DNA of 9,445 nucleotides from Candidatus Zixiibacteriota bacterium (GCA_020341875.1 CP070839.1:2459642-2469086); one strand, 5' to 3'. Positions 1 through 5,676 are shown, counted from the stretch's first letter. The notes: generated by a model from the letters alone, not told the origin. Numbers and translations are program-made.

Positions 1-245
1 CCCAGGTCGCCATGTATTCCTTCGGTGGGATGCAGAAAGAAGGATGCGGTGCCGGTGGAGGTTAAGGTGGCGGCTATCTTCTTGCCGATTATCCCCGATT
101 TTCCTATTCCGGTGACAATTACCCGGCCTTTGCACTTTAAGATCAACTCCACCGCCTTCTCGAAGCTCTGGTCGATCTTTTTCTCCAGGTGGGCAACGGC
201 TTCTGCTTCTTTGCGAATCACCTCTTTAGCCTTTTTCCTTATCAT
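1..245 (-). CDS. kdsD: Arabinose-5-phosphate isomerase KdsD (KpsF/GutQ family), N-terminal part
   Basis: This enzyme interconverts D-ribulose 5-phosphate and D-arabinose 5-phosphate in the cytoplasm, the first step of Kdo synthesis for LPS. About 81 codons are visible, starting at the ATG at 245-243 on the minus strand; the rest lies beyond the left edge. The translation begins MIRKKAKEVIRKEAEAV and then shows the sugar-isomerase (SIS) nucleus VTGIGKSGIIGKKIAATL (about residues 45-62), followed by FFLHPTEGIHGDLG. These are hallmark strings of the KdsD/KpsF family. The start codon overlaps the kdsC stop as ATGA (245-242), which implies translational coupling within one operon. The CBS domains expected at the C terminus are out of view. 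A GutQ-like paralogue is possible in principle, but kdsC and kdsA next door favour KdsD. Confidence 0.93.
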   Translation of the reverse strand, partial: MIRKKAKEVIRKEAEAVAHLEKKIDQSFEKAVELILKCKGRVIVTGIGKSGIIGKKIAATLTSTGTASFFLHPTEGIHGDL

Positions 246-769
246 GATGCCAGCTCCAACGGATTTTCACCTTTGGCTTTCAGAATCATGTCCACTACCT
301 CTCGCACCGCTCCCTCTCCGCCTCTGGTCTCGGTCACCAGCCTGGCGAATCTCTTCACCTCTGGGTTTGCGTTTCTCACACAAATAGGAAGACCCACTCG
401 CCTCAGCACGGGGACGTCCAGGAGGTCGTCCCCCATGTAAGCGATCTGATCATCCTTTACTTTCAAAGTCCTTTTGAGTTTCTCGTACGCTTTGACCTTG
501 TCTGGCTGCCCCAAAGATACATGTTTTATTTTCAATTGTGAAGCTCTAAATCGCGTGGCCTTGGAGGGGCGTCCAGAGATCAGAGCTACCTCTACCCCCG
601 CCTTCTGTGCCAGCCGGATTCCCACCCCGTCGATCACGTTGAATCTCTTTGACTCGATTCCTCTATCATCCAGATAGATTCCGTTGTCGGTGAGCACCCC
701 ATCTACATCCAGGATGAGCAGTCTCACCTTCTTCGCCAGTTTCTGTATTTGATCTTTGATTTTCGCCAT
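242..769 (-). CDS. kdsC: 3-deoxy-D-manno-octulosonate 8-phosphate phosphatase KdsC
   Basis: KdsC removes phosphate from Kdo-8-phosphate to give Kdo, the third step of the pathway. It is a small cytoplasmic HAD-superfamily phosphatase, normally a tetramer of about 170-190 residues; this one has 175. HAD motif I is DVDGVLTD (residues 21-28, nucleophile D21 and acid/base D23). Motif II is the S65 of ISGR. K91 is the likely motif III lysine, and motif IV is GDDLLD (113-118). The lack of a large cap domain is typical of KdsC. The ATG at 769-767 is preceded by only a weak Shine-Dalgarno, but it places the HAD core at the usual distance from the N terminus. It sits 50 bp downstream of kdsA and overlaps kdsD by 4 bp, so a single transcript is likely. 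Confidence 0.95.
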   Translation of the reverse strand: MAKIKDQIQKLAKKVRLLILDVDGVLTDNGIYLDDRGIESKRFNVIDGVGIRLAQKAGVEVALISGRPSKATRFRASQLKIKHVSLGQPDKVKAYEKLKRTLKVKDDQIAYMGDDLLDVPVLRRVGLPICVRNANPEVKRFARLVTETRGGEGAVREVVDMILKAKGENPLELAS

Positions 770-800
770 CCGACAAAGTTCTTGACTCGTTGTTCCATTT

Positions 801-818
801 GGAAACCTGAAGGTTTCC
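801..818. repeat. Inverted repeat in the kdsA-kdsC gap
   Basis: GGAAACCT and AGGTTTCC form a perfect 8-bp inverted repeat separated by 2 bases, directly after the kdsA stop codon. Neither strand has a T-run after it, so it is not a classical terminator. It may act as an mRNA processing or stability hairpin between the two coupled genes; that role is inferred. Confidence 0.5.
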
Positions 819-819
819 G

Positions 820-1683
820 TTACATTCTATCCGGACGAGGTCCCTGAATTGTGGACGTCGCCCTTTGCCTTGTCACCTGGTCAATCGCTTTTACCTGAGC
901 GACGAGCTCTTCTAATTTATCCAATGGCAGCATGCTGTCTTTATCGCACCCGGCATCGCTTACGCTTGGATGAGTCTCCACAAACAGGGCGTCGCACCCA
1001 CAGGCCACGGCCGCACGGGCCAACGGGAATATGAAGTGAGGCAGACCTCCCGATTGACCTCCGGCAGCGCCCGGCAACTGTAAACTGTGAGTGACATCGA
1101 AGACCACCGGATAACCCAGATCTCGCATGATGAAGAGCGACCTCATGTCCACCACAAGATTGTGATAGCCAAAGAAGCTGCCCCGCTCGGTTAAGACTAT
1201 GTTCTTGTTCCCCACGCTTTCCGCCTTCTTGGCGATCGGCCCCATGTCCTCCGGCGCCATGAATTGTCCCTTTTTTATGTTAAGAGGTTTGCCCGTCTTG
1301 GCGGCGGCAACGACTAAGTCTGTCTGTCTGCACAAGAATGCCGGAATCTGCAAAATGTCCGCCACCTCAGAGACCGGAAGGGCCTCATCCGGATTATGTA
1401 TGTCCGTCAGGATAGCAACGTCGAATTCCTTTTTGACTCTCTCCAAAATCCTAAGACCGTCTCCCAGCCCCGGCCCAGAATAAGAGTCAATTCTCAAACG
1501 ATTTGCTTTGGCATAAGAACTCTTGAACACAAAGGGGACTTCATGATGGGAGGTGATCTCCTTTATCTTCTCGCAGGTGGAGAGAACAAGCTCTTCTGAT
1601 TCGATCACACAGGGGCCGGATATTAGAGCCAGAGGGTATCCCTCTCCAACCCTACAATCGCCAAGTCTTATAGCGGTCGCCAT
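820..1683 (-). CDS. kdsA: 3-deoxy-8-phosphooctulonate synthase KdsA (metal-dependent class)
   Basis: KdsA condenses phosphoenolpyruvate with arabinose 5-phosphate to Kdo-8-phosphate in the cytoplasm. The protein has 287 residues, close to the family norm, and forms one TIM barrel. Family strings include ISGPCVIESEEL (21-32), KSSYAKANR (54-62), DIHNPDEA (94-101), LNIKKGQFMAPEDM (134-147) and DVTHSLQLPG (196-205). Residues expected to bind metal in the class typified by the Aquifex enzyme are present: C25 in GPC, H199 in DVTHS, E236 in FVETHP and D247 in GCDKDSM. E. coli KdsA, which needs no metal, has Asn in place of that Cys. The tail after residue 268 (VTRQRATSTIQGPRPDRM) looks non-conserved. 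The ATG at 1683-1681 has a good Shine-Dalgarno, AAGGTGG, 4 bases upstream. It is the first gene of a kdsA-kdsC-kdsD operon. Confidence 0.96.
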   Translation of the reverse strand: MATAIRLGDCRVGEGYPLALISGPCVIESEELVLSTCEKIKEITSHHEVPFVFKSSYAKANRLRIDSYSGPGLGDGLRILERVKKEFDVAILTDIHNPDEALPVSEVADILQIPAFLCRQTDLVVAAAKTGKPLNIKKGQFMAPEDMGPIAKKAESVGNKNIVLTERGSFFGYHNLVVDMRSLFIMRDLGYPVVFDVTHSLQLPGAAGGQSGGLPHFIFPLARAAVACGCDALFVETHPSVSDAGCDKDSMLPLDKLEELVAQVKAIDQVTRQRATSTIQGPRPDRM

Positions 1684-1773
1684 AGTGCCACCTTGCCCAG
1701 TCTCTCAAGAAGATATTTGGTTTCCGTTTCCATGGTTTCTCCGCAGGATGATCATGCAATTAAATCCCGATCG

Positions 1774-1802
1774 AATATAATAAATGCAGAGGACAAGCAC
1801 AA
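1774..1802 (-). promoter_or_regulatory. Candidate sigma70-type promoter for the kds operon
   Basis: On the minus strand, TTGTGC (1802-1797) is followed by 17 bases and TATATT (1779-1774). The -10 matches the consensus at five of six positions; the -35 matches only in its TTG. This would give a leader of roughly 80 bases before kdsA. No other gene lies upstream on this strand before selC, so a promoter is expected in this gap. Confidence 0.35.
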
Positions 1803-1870
1803 ATCATATTTCTCTGGCTTTTGGTGAGCGCGAATATCAACCCTGGCGCGACGGAGCTCTTGGTCGCAGA

Positions 1871-1898
1871 CCAGCACCTAACTTAAGTTAGGTGCTGG
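1871..1898. repeat. Perfect 28-bp palindrome between kdsA and selC
   Basis: CCAGCACCTAACTT is followed at once by its exact reverse complement, with no spacer and no mismatch. As RNA it would make a stem of about 12 pairs with a TTAA loop. No oligo-T follows on either strand, which speaks against an intrinsic terminator. A second small repeat, TGGTC-GCA-GACCA (1861-1873), overlaps its left end and could compete with it for pairing. The palindrome lies between the two divergent candidate promoters, about 90 bases from each. An operator for a dimeric repressor, or a dispersed palindromic repeat, are both possible. Confidence 0.85.
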
Positions 1899-1946
1899 AA
1901 CTTCGTAATATACTAGAAACGATGCCAATTAAAGTAAACTAAGAAT

Positions 1947-1975
1947 TTGCAGAATTGAGAGATTCGTATTATATT
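1947..1975 (+). promoter_or_regulatory. Candidate promoter for selC
   Basis: TTGCAG (1947-1952), 17 bases, then TATATT (1970-1975). The expected start site falls at about 1982, only a few bases before the mature tRNA 5' end at 1985. The -10 is strong and the -35 weak. Position and spacing are the main support. Confidence 0.45.
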
Positions 1976-1984
1976 TGTGTTGAC

Positions 1985-2081
1985 GGAAGTGGATAGGATC
2001 TGGTGGTCCTTGCGGACTTCAAATCCGTGGTCCCCCTGGTTGTCCAGGGGGAGGTGGGTTCGATTCCCACCCCTTCCGCCA
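1985..2081 (+). tRNA. selC: tRNA-Sec (anticodon UCA), CCA encoded
   Basis: This is the selenocysteine tRNA that reads UGA. Its 97 bases include an encoded CCA (2079-2081) and discriminator G2078. The D arm is diagnostic: a 6-bp stem AGGATC/GGTCCT (1995-2000 with 2005-2010) closing a 4-base loop TGGT. The anticodon arm is GCGGA-CTTCAAA-TCCGT with anticodon TCA at 2019-2021. The variable arm is long, 9 bp (2031-2039 with 2044-2052, loop TTGT). The T arm is GTGGG-TTCGATT-CCCAC. The acceptor has 8 bases on the 5' side (GGAAGTGG) but only 7 on the 3' side (CCCTTCC), so T1990 must bulge out or mismatch. The branch therefore holds 12 pairs, not the usual bacterial 8+5. A T6 run (2083-2088) follows and may end transcription. 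It lies upstream of selD, selA and selB. Confidence 0.96.
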
Positions 2082-2115
2082 ATTTTTTGCGATTTTGTTC
2101 TGAAAGGAGAAGCAG

Positions 2116-2328
2116 ATGGCTACCCGGAATCTCACTGCTGTTCTGCACCAGGAAGAGGATATGTATGTGGCAGAATGTCCTGAGGTGGGAACGGTCAGTC
2201 AGGGTCATACCCTCGAGGAAGCCCTTGCCAATCTGAAAGAAGGTACCGGACTCTACCTTGAGGAGTTTCCTCCAGCCGAGATCGAAAAGCCCATACTTAC
2301 TACCTTTGAGGTTACGTCTGATGCTTGA
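2116..2328 (+). CDS. HicB-like antitoxin-family protein, without an adjacent HicA
   Basis: The 70-residue protein resembles the short form of the HicB family, whose members usually neutralise the mRNA-cleaving toxin HicA. The segment MYVAECPEVGTVSQGHTLEE (about residues 16-35), with the following ALANLKEGTGLYLEEFPP, is the typical partially degraded RNase-H-like fold signature of HicB. No C-terminal DNA-binding domain is visible. The ATG at 2116 has a strong Shine-Dalgarno, AAAGGAGA, just upstream (2102-2109). It begins 34 bases after selC. No HicA-like sequence (short basic protein with a GSH motif) is seen on either side, so it may be an orphan or the remnant of a pair. Family assignment is fairly sure; activity is unknown. 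Confidence 0.8.
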   Translation: MATRNLTAVLHQEEDMYVAECPEVGTVSQGHTLEEALANLKEGTGLYLEEFPPAEIEKPILTTFEVTSDA

Positions 2329-2438
2329 GTGGGAGAAAGAACATTTTAGAAGCCTTCAGGTTTATACAGCAGCCGTGCGGATGCCTCGGACCCGCAAGAG
2401 TAGGTCACCTGCGGCCTGTTGACTGGACACCCATCAAA

Positions 2439-2768
2439 ATGCCGCAAGAAGAGATAATAGAAGTCACCAAATCCCAAGCCGGGAAGGTCGTTAAACTCAC
2501 CTTAAAACAGTGGCTTCATATAGTCGAATCGCATGATTACATGGCTGGAAATATGGCTAAGGTGATGGAAACGGTCAACTCGCCCGATTGCATCGTAAAG
2601 GGATTCAAAGGTGAACACATTGCGCTAAAACACTATTCTCAGACGAATATCAAAGAAAAACACTGTGTCGTCGTTTACAGAGAAGACAAGGATGGTTTCA
2701 TCATCACTGCTTTCTTCACGTCCAAACCAGAAACCATCAGGAAAAGAGGTGTGATATGGCAAGAATAA
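2439..2768 (+). CDS. Putative RelE/barnase-like nuclease-fold protein (PBECR-like), possible toxin
   Basis: With the ATG at 2439 the protein has 109 residues. Visible conserved-looking strings are WLHIVESHDYMAGNMAKV, SPDCIVKGFKGEHIALKHY, and near the C terminus VVVYREDKDGFIITAFFTSKP followed by GVIW. This pattern (histidines near the N terminus, GE-x-x-A, then a YRE-x-x-DGFIITAF strand pair) recalls the phage barnase-EndoU-ColicinE5/D-RelE-like (PBECR) nuclease group; I assign that from memory of the family and cannot confirm it. The frame is open back to about 2325, but the N-terminal 38 residues so gained (rich in Cys, Pro and Arg) look non-coding, so I prefer 2439 although its Shine-Dalgarno is weak. 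The stop overlaps the next gene by 13 bp. The pairing suggests a toxin-antitoxin operon, with this as toxin. Confidence 0.65.
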   Translation: MPQEEIIEVTKSQAGKVVKLTLKQWLHIVESHDYMAGNMAKVMETVNSPDCIVKGFKGEHIALKHYSQTNIKEKHCVVVYREDKDGFIITAFFTSKPETIRKRGVIWQE

Positions 2769-3010
2769 AGGAATTCGACCCTTCCGTGATTCCATATCTC
2801 CTGAAGTTTGGTCAGAAACACTATTGGGTGGACTACGATGAAGCAACTGACACTCTGTACATCAGTTTCAGAAAACCTCAATGTGCCGATGATAGTGTCA
2901 TGAAGGGAAATCTCATCTATCACTACGCTGGGAAGAAACTGGTGGGTGTAACCATCTTGCATGCTAAAGCTTCACCGGGAAAACGTCTATCGGGAAAACG
3001 CTCAGAGTAA
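2756..3010 (+). CDS. DUF2283 family protein, possible antitoxin
   Basis: This 84-residue protein contains the DUF2283 signature: DYDEATDTLYISF (about 26-38), then KPQCADDSV and GNLIYHYAGKKLVGVTILHAK (52-72). DUF2283 proteins are small, of unknown biochemical role, and often sit beside small nuclease-like proteins as presumed antitoxins. Its ATG lies inside the end of the preceding gene (overlap 2756-2768), so translation is probably coupled. The N-terminal 20 residues (MARIKEFDPSVIPYLLKFGQ) are extra to the core and could contact the partner. The last codons contain a tandem copy of CGGGAAAACG (2976-2985 and 2991-3000), giving a basic tail. The family call is good; the antitoxin role is inferred from context. 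Confidence 0.75.
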   Translation: MARIKEFDPSVIPYLLKFGQKHYWVDYDEATDTLYISFRKPQCADDSVMKGNLIYHYAGKKLVGVTILHAKASPGKRLSGKRSE

Positions 3011-3054
3011 TGACGCAAGCCCAAACGTTATTCATATTCTGGTGATGGCGCTCG

Positions 3055-3119
3055 TTAGATCCCTGGCCTGACAGAGTGCAATCTACCATGCCTAGCGGTC
3101 TGGCTGGCACCGGATCTAA
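3055..3119 (+). promoter_or_regulatory. Potential structured RNA element in the selD leader
   Basis: TTAGATCC (3055-3062) and GGATCTAA (3112-3119) can form an 8-bp closing stem. Inside it, GGCCTGAC (3065-3072) can pair with GTCTGGCT (3098-3105), with one T-T mismatch and one G-U pair. The whole would be a 65-base hairpin ending 25 bases before the selD ATG. No T-run follows. It could be a translational or transcriptional control element of selD, or a decayed repeat; the sequence cannot decide. Confidence 0.4.
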
Positions 3120-3144
3120 GAATTGATCCTCTCTCAGATTTGAG

Positions 3145-4197
3145 ATGAGTTCAAAAGAGAAAATCAGATTGACCAGTCTGGCATCCAGTGCCGGGTGAGC
3201 GGCAAAATGTGGTCCGGGAGACCTGACCCAGGTTCTGGGTCATTTGCCCAAGCAGGATGATCCCAACATTCTGGTGGGATTCAACTCGGTGGATGATGCC
3301 GGCGTTTACAAAATCCGGGAGGATTTGGCCATAGTCCACACGGTGGATTTCTTTCCACCCATCGTCGACGATCCCTATGACTTCGGCGCCATTGCCGCCG
3401 CCAACTCCTTAAGTGACGTTTACGCCATGGGAGCTAGGCCGAACTCAGCTCTTAACATCGTTGGCTATCCTCCAAAGACGGTACCTCTTTCGGCTCTGGA
3501 CGATATCCTGAGAGGAGGAGCGGAAAAAGCTCGTGAGGCAGGCGTGGCAATAATTGGCGGCCACACCATAAGGACTAAGGAGCCCATATACGGGCTAGCA
3601 GTAGTAGGCACCGTTCACCCGCAGAAGATAATCAGCAATGCCGGCGCCAAACCGGGAGACTCGTTGGTTTTGACCAAGCCCCTGGGCACGGGAATAATAA
3701 CCACCGCCATAAAAAAGGGGCTGGTGGACGACGATGTGATAGAGAGGGTGGTAAAAATCATGGCATCATTAAACAGGTATGCTTCGGAAGCCATGCTGGA
3801 GGTCGGAGTCAATGCCTGCACAGACATCACAGGCTTCGGACTGCTTGGACACCTGTGCGAGCTGGTCGAGACTTCGAAGGTTGGGGCCGAAGTCTTGGCA
3901 TCAAATACGCCGGTAATTGAGCCTGCGTCGACGCTGGCAAAAGACAAGGCGATTCCCGGCGGCACCCTATCGAATCTGAAGTATGCTGAAGAGAAGGTGG
4001 ACTGGGCCGATGGAATAACAGATGAACAGAAGTTGCTCTTGTGTGATGCGCAGACCTCCGGGGGGCTGCTGGTCTCGGTGCCCGAAGAGAAGGAAGCGAG
4101 ACTCCTGGAGAATCTGAGGTCAAAAGGCGTTTCGGACGCGGCGCTGATCGGCCACATAATCGAGGATGAAAGATGTCGAATCCAGGTGAAGAGGTAA
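3145..4197 (+). CDS. selD: Selenide, water dikinase SelD, a selenoprotein with Sec18 encoded by TGA
   Basis: SelD makes selenophosphate from selenide and ATP, the selenium donor for Sec-tRNA synthesis. The true frame starts at ATG 3145 and reads MSSKEKIRLTSLASSAG-U-AAKCGPGDL, where U is the in-frame TGA at 3196-3198. The full product has 350 residues, close to the 347 of E. coli. Sec18 occupies the catalytic Cys position (C17 in E. coli), and K21 matches the essential Lys. ATP/Mg-binding acidic residues fall at D51 (VDDAGVY), D68 (HTVDFF), D91 (SLSDVYAMGA) and D227 (CTDITGFGLLGHL). The GGHT loop is at 138-141. A stop at 3124-3126 bounds the frame upstream, so 3145 is the only ATG available. 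Without TGA readthrough the frame would open only at a TTG at 3244 and lose the catalytic residue. It overlaps selA by 25 bp. Confidence 0.96.
3199..3248 (+). promoter_or_regulatory. Bacterial SECIS-like element of selD
   Basis: Directly after the TGA (3196-3198), GACCCAG (3225-3231) and CTGGGTC (3235-3241) form a perfect 7-bp stem, extendable by T3224-A3242, around a 3-base loop GTT. The loop begins with G and lies 33 bases after the TGA, within the distance known for bacterial SECIS hairpins. A lower stem GGCAAA (3201-3206) with TTTGCC (3243-3248) can close the structure, and a small hairpin GGTC-CGGGA-GACC (3211-3223) can form between them. The element would bind the C-terminal domain of SelB and recruit Sec-tRNA to the codon. 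The sequence is also coding, so it is under double constraint. Confidence 0.75.
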
Positions 4198-5573
4198 TCA
4201 AGGAAAGACTGAGACAGATACCGAGCGTAGAGAAGATATTGGAGTCGCCTGAACTTCAGTCCGAGATAGGAGAATTCTCCCATCCCCTGGTGGCGGCGGC
4301 GGTCAAGCACGCGGTTGAGATGATAAGAGACGAGGTGAAAAGAGGCAAGGCGGCAATTTCCAACTCGGATATAGTCAAGATGGTGAAGAATATCATCGTC
4401 GAGCAGACCTCCGCTGCGCTGAAGCCGGTGATCAACGCCGCCGGGGTTATTCTTCACACGAACCTGGGGCGTGCCCCGATGGACGAGGAGACTCTTTCCT
4501 TCATTCAGAATGTGAGTACCACCTACAGCAACCTGGAGTTCGATCTAAAAGAGGGGAAAAGAAGCAAGAGAGGAATATTCGTAGAGAAGCTTCTCTGCCT
4601 TTTGACCTCGGCGGAAGCTGCCATGACGGTCAATAACAATGCAGGCGCCGTGCTCTTGATCCTGAGCGCTCTGGCATCCGGCAAGGAGGTGATAGTTTCA
4701 AGAGGCGAGCTGGTGCAGATCGGCGGGGGCTTCCGCATTCCGGAGATTCTGGCCTTAAGCGGTGCTAAGCTTAAAGAGGTGGGAACCACCAACCAGACGG
4801 CCGTCTCCGATTACGAGGGTGCCATTACCCCGGAGACTGCCGTCCTGCTGAAGGTTCACCAGAGCAACTTCAAGATGATAGGGTTCGTGAAAAGACCACT
4901 GATAAACGAACTGGTCAAGCTGGGCAAAAAGCACAATTTGTGTGTGGTGGAAGATTTGGGAAGCGGGGTATTGCTCAGGACCGAGGATTTCGAGCTGGCG
5001 CACGAGCCGACGGCTCTTGAGGCGCTTTCTTCCGGCGCAGACTTGGTCTGTTTCTCCGGAGACAAGCTTTTGGGCGCGCCCCAGGCCGGAATAATCTTGG
5101 GGAAGAAAGAGTACCTAGATGTCTTGAAAAAGCACCCGCTCCATCGTGCCTTGAGATTAGACAAGATGTTCCTTGCCGGTCTGGAAAAGATTTTGCTCTA
5201 CTATCTTAAAGGGCAGGCTACGGATAAGATCCCGGTCTGGCAGATGATCAGCGCTCCCGTGAAAACTCTGCAAGCCCGGGCGGAGAAAATTAAAGTAGAA
5301 TTTGAGAAATCGGGCATCAAGGTTGCCATTCACGAAAGCCAAAGCACCGTGGGCGGAGGCTCCCTCCCCGGCGAAACCCTGCCCACGGTGGTAATATCCG
5401 TTAACACATCTGCAGACATTTCGGCTGACCGGCTAGCCACGCTTTTCAGGGAGCAGCCCGTGCCAATAATCGGGCGCATAGAGAATGACAAATTTGTGTT
5501 GGATCTAAGGACCGTCTTTCCTCATCAGGATGAGATGATCGTCTCCGCCATCAAGAACATTTTCTCAAAATGA
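4173..5573 (+). CDS. selA: L-seryl-tRNA(Sec) selenium transferase SelA
   Basis: SelA is a PLP enzyme, a ring-shaped decamer in known bacteria, that converts Ser-tRNA(Sec) to Sec-tRNA(Sec) with selenophosphate. The 466 residues match the family length. The N-terminal LRQIPSVEKILE (13-24) belongs to the tRNA-binding N domain. The catalytic core shows VINAAGVILHTNLGRAP (86-102), VNNNAGAVLLIL (153-164), SRGELVQIGGGFRIPEI (176-192), EVGTTNQT (202-209), VVEDLGSG (258-265) and SGDKLLGAPQAG (295-306), where K298 is the expected PLP Schiff-base lysine (K295 in E. coli). The ATG at 4173 lies inside the end of selD, with GAGGA (4162-4166) as Shine-Dalgarno 6 bases upstream, which supports coupled translation. 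No anomalies are seen. Confidence 0.97.
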   Translation: MSNPGEEVIKERLRQIPSVEKILESPELQSEIGEFSHPLVAAAVKHAVEMIRDEVKRGKAAISNSDIVKMVKNIIVEQTSAALKPVINAAGVILHTNLGRAPMDEETLSFIQNVSTTYSNLEFDLKEGKRSKRGIFVEKLLCLLTSAEAAMTVNNNAGAVLLILSALASGKEVIVSRGELVQIGGGFRIPEILALSGAKLKEVGTTNQTAVSDYEGAITPETAVLLKVHQSNFKMIGFVKRPLINELVKLGKKHNLCVVEDLGSGVLLRTEDFELAHEPTALEALSSGADLVCFSGDKLLGAPQAGIILGKKEYLDVLKKHPLHRALRLDKMFLAGLEKILLYYLKGQATDKIPVWQMISAPVKTLQARAEKIKVEFEKSGIKVAIHESQSTVGGGSLPGETLPTVVISVNTSADISADRLATLFREQPVPIIGRIENDKFVLDLRTVFPHQDEMIVSAIKNIFSK

Positions 5574-5574
5574 G

Positions 5575-5603
5575 TTGATTCTCTCCCCTCGCTCGATTAT
5601 ACT
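5575..5603 (+). promoter_or_regulatory. Candidate sigma70 promoter for selB
   Basis: TTGATT (5575-5580), exactly 17 bases, then TATACT (5598-5603). Four of six -35 and five of six -10 positions match consensus. It sits 2 bases after the selA stop codon, so selB may be transcribed independently of selD-selA, with a leader of about 65 bases. It is the best promoter-like match in the window. Confidence 0.5.
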
Positions 5604-5636
5604 TCGAGAGTTGCACTATCGGTTTTAGCTTGCGTA

Positions 5637-5657
5637 GCCGAGGCTTCATGCCTTGGC
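5637..5657 (+). promoter_or_regulatory. Hairpin in the selB leader
   Basis: GCCGAGGC (5637-5644) pairs over all eight positions with GCCTTGGC (5650-5657), with one G-U pair, around the loop TTCAT. It ends 19 bases before the selB ATG, just ahead of the ribosome-binding site GGAAGA. There is no T-run, so it is not an intrinsic terminator. A translational control role is possible: a SECIS-like leader element is known upstream of E. coli selAB. This loop, however, lacks the G/GU start of a typical SECIS. Confidence 0.45.
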
Positions 5658-5676
5658 GTTCCGTTTGGAAGATCCC

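Noticed and set aside
1969..2208. Minus-strand open frame across selC
   Set aside because: It is the complement of the tRNA gene and the hicB start; a false ORF often seen over tRNA genes.
2325..2438. N-terminal extension of the nuclease-like gene to a TTG at 2325
   Set aside because: It overlaps the hicB stop, and the 38 added residues are of unusual composition. ATG 2439 opens the conserved part.
2082..3144. Integrated element with att repeats at selC
   Set aside because: No copy of the tRNA 3' end was seen in this stretch, and there is no integrase or transposase gene.
3244..4197. SelD starting at the TTG at 3244
   Set aside because: It lacks the N-terminal catalytic region. The upstream frame with TGA as Sec restores a full-length family member.
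3615..4457. Long open frame of 280 codons on the minus strand
   Set aside because: It lies antisense across selD and selA, is Ser-rich in composition and shows no recognisable domain; it is a shadow of the real genes.
5653..5676. TTG start of SelB eight codons before the ATG
   Set aside because: The TTG is within a hairpin arm, and the extra residues do not match the family. ATG 5677 has a Shine-Dalgarno and the typical MFVLGTAGHIDHGKS start.
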